NCBI GenBank assembly: GCA_000999395.1
Contig: LCOM01000031.1
Coordinates: forward strand, 1-20,018
DNA: 20,018 bases
Direction of reading: 5' to 3'
Source: Parcubacteria group bacterium GW2011_GWA2_47_7
GTDB taxonomy: Bacteria > Patescibacteriota > Minisyncoccia > Phycocordibacterales > UBA6899
Shown here piece after piece: positions 15,701 to 20,018 of the stretch. Made by a program: the position numbers and the translations under genes. The notes under the pieces were generated by a model. The model saw only the letters and a list, made by a program, of their open reading frames with translations. It searched no databases and was not told the DNA's origin. Each line of letters starts with the position of its first letter. The first letter of the stretch is position 1.

Positions 15701-16199
15701 TCTTGAACGCCCACCAAATACTTTCGGTATAGGAAGAGTCCATCGTGCGATACGCGTTATTCATGTCCACCCATCGCCCCATACGCGGAACGATGCGCTG
15801 CCATTCCCCAGCGTACGTCATCACGCTCTCCCGCGCCTTTTGGTTAAATTTCGCAATACCATATTTTTCGATATCGCTTTTTGCCTTAAAACCAAGTTCT
15901 TTTTCAACAATATTTTCGATTGGTAAACCATGACAATCCCACCCCCATTCGCGACCAACATAGCGCCCCCGCATCGTCTGGTAGCGCGGGATAATGTCTT
16001 TGATGGTGCCCTGAAGAAGATGCCCATGATGTGGAAGTCCGGTGGCGAACGGAGGGCCATCGTAGAACACATAGGCCTCTTTCCCTTCGTTTTGAGCAAG
16101 TGACTTCTCAAAAATGCTCTGCGCGCGCCAAAATGCCAATACACGCTCCTCACGCTCATTTATGGTTTCCCTTTTTTCTTGTTTATCCCCCTCTTCCAT
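12771..16199 (-). CDS. ileS: Isoleucyl-tRNA synthetase with an inserted histidine-phosphatase domain
   Basis: Class I synthetase charging tRNA-Ile; the frame can extend to a GTG at 16220 (1149 aa), but ATG 16199 (1142 aa) is preferred because a -10-like sequence overlaps the GTG. Numbering from the GTG: HHGH at 64-67 (HIGH motif), editing-domain TTTPWTLPGN at 233-242 and GTGVVHEAPAFGEEDL at 328-343, CPRCGTTLAS at 191-200, HRPFVDNTTYHC at 709-720, KMSKS at 814-818. The sequence resembles the eukaryote/archaea-like type 2 IleRS. Residues about 504-700 are an extra domain of the phosphoglycerate-mutase/histidine-phosphatase superfamily, in frame with no break. Without it the protein would be about 945 aa, a normal length. 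It follows a strong terminator, so it is its own transcription unit. Confidence 0.95.
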   Translation of the reverse strand: MEEGDKQEKRETINEREERVLAFWRAQSIFEKSLAQNEGKEAYVFYDGPPFATGLPHHGHLLQGTIKDIIPRYQTMRGRYVGREWGWDCHGLPIENIVEKELGFKAKSDIEKYGIAKFNQKARESVMTYAGEWQRIVPRMGRWVDMNNAYRTMDSSYTESIWWAFKTLYDKKLIYEGFKSMHICPRCGTTLASSEVAQGYKDIKDISVYVTFELASEPGTHLLAWTTTPWTLPGNVAVAVNANFVYAIVLHNGKRYVIAKDLVSRVFKDKEHEVVGERTGKSLVGLAYKPLFDYYANDPALVNRENGWKVVAADFVTIESGTGVVHEAPAFGEEDLDLGKKEKLPFIQHVALDGRINPEVTDFAGLQAKPKDDHTSTDVAVIKVLAARGLLFEKEKIEHSYPHCWRCDTPLLNYAASSWFVDVVALKPRLIEENREITWVPENIRDGRFGKWLEGARDWAISRTRYWGAPLPIWKCNKCGKVEALGSIAELREKTKSTNVYHMMRHGECESNARNIVSYKVEDEYHLTEKGLAQVKASANALKGKGIDLIIASPVLRTKETTAIVADTLGLNSDQVIFDARIAEVNTGDFNGSNIEEYRAYFTSTLEKFSKSSPNGETLEQMKTRVGELLYELDAKYTGKNILIVTHEYGTWMLESVSRGATNEEAAWMRTEGGDDYIDYAEVRKLDFIAIPHNERYELDFHRPFVDNTTYHCTCELGTMSRIPEVFDCWFESGSMPFAKFHYMGDETTPDGKRFVKNFPADFIAEAVDQTRGWFYTMLILSVGLFDRAAFRSVITTGLILAEDGTKMSKSKNNFPDPMEMATKYGADAIRYYMVNSPVVRGEELRFVTSGVDEIYKKVTLRLDNVRSFYELYAGDLLVPRDIGERKNILDKWIVARFQETHAEVTHHLDTHELDRATRPIMPFLDDLSTWYVRRSRNRFKSDDAVDRVAAIETTGWILLQTYKLLAPFMPFLSEDLYQRLNVENKKESVHLESWPEMAVSPHTILEEMGEARRIVTIALEARAKAGIKVRQPLAKLTVTKLSDALRDIVADEVNVKEVVIGKEVEIDTTITPELKEEGQLRDLIRTIQDMRKKAGLNPADRITVTATGDQLALLEKYRDEAVGVIGADRFSIGTELTVAKV
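14121..14711 (-). other. Histidine-phosphatase (phosphoglycerate-mutase-like) domain embedded in IleRS
   Basis: About 196 residues with the superfamily signatures in order: MMRHGECESN (catalytic R512-H513, E515, N519), HLTEKGLAQVKASANAL (helix after the first strand), ASPVLRTKETTAIVAD (second Arg R564), EVNTGDFNG (acid E591), SPNGETLEQMKTRV, and ILIVTHEYG (second His H654). All four phosphate-pocket residues are kept, suggesting an active phosphatase. It lies between GSIAELREKT and the HRPFVD block of the synthetase, in a peripheral insertion region. Substrate unknown. Confidence 0.9.
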
Positions 16200-16208
16200 A
16201 TCGTAGCG

Positions 16209-16214
16209 ATTATC
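16209..16214 (-). promoter_or_regulatory. Possible -10 of ileS
   Basis: GATAAT on the minus strand, 9 nt before ATG 16199. TATGAT overlaps it 3 nt upstream. No good -35 is visible, so this is tentative; it would make ileS near-leaderless. Confidence 0.35.
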
Positions 16215-16361
16215 ATACACCCTTAGAGAGAAAATTTACACCCCGGAGAAATTTTCATTTACAAAATGACACAAAACTCGTTCGTATCATATGTTTTTCG
16301 ATACGCAAACAATCGTTATGCGCCAAAACCCAAGCCACTACCGCAATAAATGTGTGCAATT

Positions 16362-16395
16362 AATAAAGAAAAGCCCCCGTACTTTCTACGGGGGC
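16362..16395 (-). terminator. Strong intrinsic terminator of the P-loop kinase gene
   Basis: The minus strand has a perfect 9-bp stem GCCCCCGTA/TACGGGGGC with a 5-nt loop, followed by TTTTCTTTATT. It starts 7 nt after the stop codon at 16403. Confidence 0.92.
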
Positions 16396-16402
16396 AGACC
16401 TT

Positions 16403-17188
16403 TTACGTCAATAAGGAAAGCCGTGCGTGCACTGCTGCGAGCAATTGTTCGGCAACGACTTCTTTGTGCTCATGCGCGGTATCAATGATGAGATCAGCAT
16501 GCGAGCGAAGCAACAGTATCTGCTGTTCGGCTTCCTGCTGACCCAACTCCAAGAATTCTTCATACGTGAGTAGATCATCTCCTGGCTTTTCATTACGAAA
16601 TTTGTGTCTCGCGTATCGTACCTTCGAATCCGCCTCCGCATACACAAGAAAGAACGGAATCGAGCGGTCCTTCATAAACATGTCGATGTCTACAAGCCTG
16701 CGAATTCCTTCGATGATAATGATGTGGCTTTTTGATACAGAGGAAGCAATGTGCGCACTAACCGAACGCTCAAGCAAATCCTCACCAAAAAACTTTCTCA
16801 ACGCCGTTGAGAGCGTCTGCAGGTCTGAGGTACTTGCCCACTCAGGCCAATGTCCCTCATGTCGTGGAACAAAAACCTCGGTGAGCCAAAGGGCAAACTG
16901 ATTGAATGCGATATAGTTGGTGCCAAACACCTTTAGGTCGAAACCAAACGACTGTTCAAGTGTATGCGCCAAAAGCGTATGTCGTCTACCCACAAAATGA
17001 GCCGACGATGGCAGACCCGCCTCGATGGGAAGTGTTAAAACCAATCCGCGTAAGAGTCTATAGAACATACGCAATGAGTCTGAATAACGAAAGGAGTCGG
17101 TTCCAGGAAACATCGTCCTTAGGAACTTTGATGCCGTGGTTTTTCCAGAGGCCATCATCCCCGCAACGCCAACAGTCAATTTTTGCAT
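16403..17188 (-). CDS. P-loop NTPase, nucleotide/dephospho-CoA kinase-like
   Basis: A 261-aa soluble protein with an N-terminal Walker A (GMMASGKT, residues 10-17 after VGVA) and an internal strand IIIIEGIRRL of the kind seen in adenylate-kinase-like and dephospho-CoA-kinase-like enzymes, followed by a variable segment with KFRNEKPGDD. The likely activity is phosphoryl transfer to a small nucleotide-like substrate; which one is not evident. The middle region (about 70-130) is larger than in simple kinases. ATG 17188 is preferred over an upstream TTG at 17209 because AGGAG (17195-17199) is 6 nt away. It is a paralogue of the partial gene at the right edge; the two flank tmk-argS. A strong terminator follows. 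Confidence 0.75.
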   Translation of the reverse strand: MQKLTVGVAGMMASGKTTASKFLRTMFPGTDSFRYSDSLRMFYRLLRGLVLTLPIEAGLPSSAHFVGRRHTLLAHTLEQSFGFDLKVFGTNYIAFNQFALWLTEVFVPRHEGHWPEWASTSDLQTLSTALRKFFGEDLLERSVSAHIASSVSKSHIIIIEGIRRLVDIDMFMKDRSIPFFLVYAEADSKVRYARHKFRNEKPGDDLLTYEEFLELGQQEAEQQILLLRSHADLIIDTAHEHKEVVAEQLLAAVHARLSLLT

Positions 17189-17194
17189 TTGCTT

Positions 17195-17199
17195 CTCCT
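17195..17199 (-). promoter_or_regulatory. Shine-Dalgarno site deciding the kinase start
   Basis: AGGAG on the minus strand, 6 nt before ATG 17188. It lies inside the longer TTG-initiated frame and so argues against the TTG start at 17209. Confidence 0.75.
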
Positions 17200-17217
17200 C
17201 AAAGGGCAACTAAAATC

Positions 17218-17245
17218 ATCATAGGCAATTACAAAAAAAATACAA
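17218..17245 (-). promoter_or_regulatory. Putative promoter of the P-loop kinase gene
   Basis: -35-like TTGTAT (17240-17245), 16-nt spacer, -10 TATGAT (17218-17223) on the minus strand. The start would lie near 17211, giving a short leader that includes the SD. Confidence 0.5.
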
Positions 17246-17266
17246 CACCGGGGGCGAATTGGTGTG
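17232..17266 (-). terminator. Putative intrinsic terminator of argS
   Basis: Minus strand ACACC and GGTGT pair across an 11-nt loop and are followed by TGTATTTTTTTT. The stem is short, but the U-tract is strong and the site lies just after the argS stop. It overlaps the next promoter. Confidence 0.5.
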
Positions 17267-17280
17267 TTCTTTTGAAAACC

Positions 17281-19044
17281 TTACATTCGCTCGGGTGCTT
17301 TGATGCCCAAAAGATCGAGTCCGTGACTGAGGATTCGCGAAGTCATATGCACCAAGGCAAGTTTGTATCCCTCGTCGGAAGACCCATCGAGGACGATGGA
17401 GTTTGCGTAAAATGCGTTGAACTCGCGGGCGAGCTCGATTAAATACGTCGCCACGTAGTGCGGTTCACGCTCCCGCTCGGCCCGAAGCACGACCTCGGGA
17501 AATCGCAGAATATATTTATGAAGCGGTCGCACGTTTTCTCCCTGCAACGCAGTGATATCGGCCTTTTTTGCCCCCGCCTTCAGCAGGAGCGAGTTCGTGC
17601 GTGCCAATGTGTATTGCAAATATGGCCCCGAATCACCCTCGAACGACAGCGACTGTTCAAAATCAAAAACAATATCTTTTCCGGCGGACTGCCGCAATAT
17701 AGAATATTTAATTGCACCTATCGCAACACGCTCTGCCACCTCATCCTGCTCTGTTTCAGAAAATTCACTCTCCTTAATTTTTTCAAGCGCTTTGACTTTC
17801 GTTTCCTCGATGAGTGACACCGCAGTGATAACGTCACCCGTTCGTGACGACATCTTGCCTGTTGGCAAGCGTAACATTCCATGAGAATAGTGTTCAGTCT
17901 TTACCGCAAGCTCCGGAAAAACTTTTGCCATTGCATCCAAAAGCACCTTGAAATAATCATTCACCTCGTTTCCGGTAATAATAATTGAAGTATCATATGG
18001 ATAGGTATCGTATTTTATCTTCGCGAGACCAAGCTCTTTCGCCTCGTAGGTGGGAAGTCCGTCTTTGTTGAGGAACACGCGCGTATGAAGACCCATCGCC
18101 TCATCACCCTTGTAGACTATCGCTCCGTCGCTTTTTTCAAAGATTGTGGGAATATTTTTTTCTACGACCTCTTTGCCGAAAACCCCCGTGTTCGATTCAA
18201 AAAAATAAAAATTAAATGCTTTTCCATCACCATGATTTGTGCCGAGGCGTTTGTAAATTATCTCAAAATCATCAAGGCTCCATTTTTTTAGTATGGGATA
18301 AATTTCATTAAGTGCTGGGGAGTTTCCCTCGTAGAGGTCTCTATTTATTTTTCTAATTCCATCCTTTATACTTTCATCTTCCTCATATTTTTTACTACCA
18401 AGCGCGTACATAGTGTGTACAAAATCTTTTCTTTCGATGTCGGTAAATTTCTTTTCGAGGACATCAATAATTTCTTCTGGTGTTGACTCTAGGGATATTG
18501 AAAGATTTACTAATTTAGCAAGAGCTCCAGCTATTGCCTTCGCGACGTGGAGCCCCACATCACCCTGGTAGCACGCACGTTTCGTCTCTGCCCCACAGGC
18601 CTCGATGAGTCGTGAAATGGACTCGCCTATCGTATTGGACATCAGATGCCCGATATGAAATTCCTTAAATGGATTGGGGTCCGTGTATTCGACGATAACC
18701 TTTTTCCCTTTTAGCGTTTCATTATTGCCATATTGTTCCGCCGCAAGTGCAGATTTAAGTTCGCGTACAAAATATTCCTTCGCCAGTCTGATGTTAATAA
18801 ATCCGGGACCCGCAATTTCAATTGCCTCAATATCAAGATCGTTTTTCCCCGCAAGTGCCGTTTTTATCTCTTCGGCAAACGCGCGGGGATTTTTCCCAAG
18901 TTTTTTTGCCCCTGCCATCGCGACGTTGGTTGCATAGTCGCCATGCCCCAGATCGGCAGGTCGCTCGACAGCAAAAGCCACATCGTCGATTCCGAGCTCG
19001 GTAAGCACACTATTGATATTTTCTCGCAGTCGCTCTTCAAACAT
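17281..19044 (-). CDS. argS: Arginyl-tRNA synthetase
   Basis: A 587-aa class I synthetase charging tRNA-Arg. The N-terminal ArgRS-specific domain (1-about 90) contains ADLGHGDYATNVAM. Then come EYTDPNPFKEFHIGHLMSN with HIGH at 130-133, QGDVGLHVAKAI (160-171), and GMLRLPTGKMSSRTGDVI with the KMSS signature at 397-400. The C-terminal DALR-type anticodon-binding domain follows (about 470-587), containing GPYLQYTLART and ending LDLLGIKAPERM as is usual for ArgRS. The length is normal. ATG 19044 is exactly 6 nt after an extended -10 and follows a terminator-like hairpin, so an independent leaderless start is likely, although the tmk frame also reads into it without a stop. Confidence 0.95.
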   Translation of the reverse strand: MFEERLRENINSVLTELGIDDVAFAVERPADLGHGDYATNVAMAGAKKLGKNPRAFAEEIKTALAGKNDLDIEAIEIAGPGFINIRLAKEYFVRELKSALAAEQYGNNETLKGKKVIVEYTDPNPFKEFHIGHLMSNTIGESISRLIEACGAETKRACYQGDVGLHVAKAIAGALAKLVNLSISLESTPEEIIDVLEKKFTDIERKDFVHTMYALGSKKYEEDESIKDGIRKINRDLYEGNSPALNEIYPILKKWSLDDFEIIYKRLGTNHGDGKAFNFYFFESNTGVFGKEVVEKNIPTIFEKSDGAIVYKGDEAMGLHTRVFLNKDGLPTYEAKELGLAKIKYDTYPYDTSIIITGNEVNDYFKVLLDAMAKVFPELAVKTEHYSHGMLRLPTGKMSSRTGDVITAVSLIEETKVKALEKIKESEFSETEQDEVAERVAIGAIKYSILRQSAGKDIVFDFEQSLSFEGDSGPYLQYTLARTNSLLLKAGAKKADITALQGENVRPLHKYILRFPEVVLRAEREREPHYVATYLIELAREFNAFYANSIVLDGSSDEGYKLALVHMTSRILSHGLDLLGIKAPERM

Positions 19045-19599
19045 ATAGAGATAGTAGCAGAGTGACGTTTTAACAAAAAGCCTGACCAAATTGATCAGGT
19101 TTCGTACGCGCTCATGAAAGGCAAGACCTGCTAGCTCAAATCGGTCGAGTGCGAAGCCCTTGGCTTTTAGGCGGCGCTCCCCTTCCTTCGGATCGAGATC
19201 GAGATAAACATAAAGATCAGGAGTTGCATACTTTGCACAAGCACGCTCATTCGAACGAAAAAGTGACAAGAGGTCACGTCGTTCACGTCCACCAATTTGG
19301 TATGCATACGTGGACGCAACATGTCGCTCGTCAATCACGTGTACACCGCTATTTATGGCGGGAAGAATTACCTTTTCAAAAAGTTCAAATCGATACGCAA
19401 AATGCAAGCCAAGCTCCGTTGCCGGAGTCATCTCTTCGCTAAGCAACAAGTCCCGAATTTTTTCTCCGACGGGTGTCCCTCCGGGTTCCCGCGTGTAAAT
19501 AAATTTACCCGGAGGTAAAACCTTCTTGAGGTAGTTTACGAGTGTACCCTTTCCGGCACCGTCGCCGCCCTCTAATACGATAAATTTCCCGCGTTTCAT
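19045..19599 (-). CDS. tmk: Thymidylate kinase, C-terminally truncated and in frame with argS
   Basis: dTMP kinase making dTDP for DNA synthesis. From ATG 19599 the P-loop GGDGAGKGT is at residues 11-19, then TREPGGTPVGEKIR (36-49), FAYRFELFEKVI, DERHVASTYAYQ (90-101, in place of the usual DRY motif), DLYVYLDLDP and the LID-like ALDRFE. After FHERVR (161-166) the usual last 30-40 residues are missing. The frame instead translates a terminator-like hairpin and runs without a stop into argS. In the +1 frame a TGA lies at that hairpin. Either the 3' end was lost, or the protein is a tmk-ArgRS fusion of about 770 residues. ATG 19599 is supported by AAGGA (19606-19610); upstream ATGs lack one. Confidence 0.85.
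19051..19059 (-). promoter_or_regulatory. Extended -10 promoter of argS, leaderless type
   Basis: TGCTACTAT on the minus strand (hexamer 19051-19056) exactly 6 nt before ATG 19044. There is no good -35. It lies directly downstream of the terminator-like hairpin. Confidence 0.6.
19074..19099 (-). terminator. Terminator-like hairpin inside the tmk-argS reading frame
   Basis: The minus strand reads CCTGATCAATTTGGTCAGG (stem CCTGATCA/TGGTCAGG with one G-T pair and a short loop) followed by CTTTTTG. It lies where the tmk C-terminus should be and just before the argS promoter. Confidence 0.6.
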
Positions 19600-19605
19600 G
19601 TTCTT

Positions 19606-19610
19606 TCCTT
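19606..19610 (-). promoter_or_regulatory. Shine-Dalgarno site deciding the tmk start
   Basis: AAGGA on the minus strand, 6 nt before ATG 19599. A -10-like TATGAT lies at 19634-19639 but no good -35, so the tmk promoter is not certain. Confidence 0.6.
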
Positions 19611-19666
19611 GTACATTAGACATATCCTTGTGCATCATACCGCAAAGCAATATCGGTGCACAGTGC

Positions 19667-20018
19667 CTATTCGCCGTATTTTTTGACGATCTGGTCAAGC
19701 TGACGATAAAGATCTGGGAGCGTCCCCGTATTGTCGATCACCTCAGCCGCGAATGCCTCAAGCTTCGTGATCTCGCGCTCCGGCTCCCCCTGGTGATCCT
19801 CCTCGAACTGCGCAAATGTCTTTGTATTATCGTCGGCATTTTCCCCGCGTACGATAAGCCGTTCGTAACGCGTCTTCATCGGGGCGGTGATGTAGCAGAG
19901 CTTGAACTCGGGGATCTCGCGCAGATACTTCACATCCTCAAGGCGGCGTACACCGTCGATCACGATCAACTGATGCTCATCTTTCTTCGCATCTTCGAAC
20001 TCCTGGCGCGGCCCGGCA
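19667..20018 (-). CDS. Partial P-loop kinase-like protein (C-terminal part)
   Basis: The frame is open to the right edge, so the N-terminus with the Walker A is outside the window; the visible 116 residues begin AGPRQEFEDAKK. The segment LIVIDGVRRLEDVKYLRE aligns with IIIIEGIRRLVDIDMFMKD of the kinase at 16403-17188. Both continue with a YIT/VYAEAD-type strand, a charged variable stretch and T..(Q/E)F...Q.E.E..I. It is therefore probably a paralogous nucleotide- or dephospho-CoA-kinase-like enzyme. It ends 67 nt before the tmk start, with no terminator visible, so it may share a transcript with tmk. Confidence 0.7.
   Translation of the reverse strand, partial: AGPRQEFEDAKKDEHQLIVIDGVRRLEDVKYLREIPEFKLCYITAPMKTRYERLIVRGENADDNTKTFAQFEEDHQGEPEREITKLEAFAAEVIDNTGTLPDLYRQLDQIVKKYGE

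Noticed and set aside
17281..19698. tmk starting at 19698 with a 33-residue N-terminal extension
   Set aside because: The extension overlaps the preceding gene's stop region and has no SD, whereas ATG 19599 has AAGGA and starts at the usual tmk N-terminus.
1..20018. CRISPR array, tRNA/rRNA genes or transposase
   Set aside because: No regularly spaced direct repeats, no cloverleaf-like segment with the GGTTCGAATCC-type arm, and no transposase motifs were found by eye.

Overview
The window looks like part of a compact bacterial chromosome from the Candidate Phyla Radiation (Patescibacteria), most likely a Parcubacteria-type lineage. This is inferred from short ribosomal proteins and RecO, a split of core genes typical of such genomes, many start codons without Shine-Dalgarno sites, and long surface proteins of unknown function. 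No marker here fixes the taxon. Every supportable gene is on the minus strand, so the genes are read from high to low coordinates. Standard stop codons, including TGA, end the genes normally.

Layout in transcription order. Right edge: a partial P-loop kinase-like gene (19667 to the edge). Next comes a thymidylate kinase (tmk) whose C-terminus is missing and whose frame runs without a stop into arginyl-tRNA synthetase (argS); a terminator-like hairpin and a leaderless-type promoter lie at the junction. Then a paralogous P-loop kinase with a strong terminator, and a 1.14 kaa isoleucyl-tRNA synthetase (ileS) carrying a complete histidine-phosphatase domain inside it. A promoter and a 117-nt nested hairpin leader precede a conserved hypothetical gene (11916-12494), followed by a structured intergenic repeat, recO and a 644-aa single-pass surface protein. 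Then glyS with a terminator, a second copy of the structured repeat, an M16 zinc peptidase, and an AI-2E-family membrane protein fused in frame to methionyl-tRNA synthetase (metG), which has a 1-nt frameshift. The left part holds tatD, the classical rpsF-ssb-rpsR operon with tandem terminators, a nucleoside-2-deoxyribosyltransferase-like gene, and a possible partial gene at the left edge.

The content is mostly translation (four aminoacyl-tRNA synthetases and two ribosomal proteins) with DNA maintenance (ssb, recO, tatD, tmk). The most notable observations are: (1) the histidine-phosphatase domain embedded in IleRS with its catalytic residues kept; (2) a recurrent promoter layout, an extended -10 (TGnTAnnAT) exactly 6 nt upstream of an ATG or GTG, implying leaderless mRNAs; (3) an intergenic repeat family whose hairpin stems differ in sequence but keep pairing; (4) a large hairpin leader upstream of a hypothetical gene; (5) two places where adjacent genes are fused by absence of a stop codon. 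No tRNA or rRNA gene, CRISPR array, transposase or replication origin was recognised.
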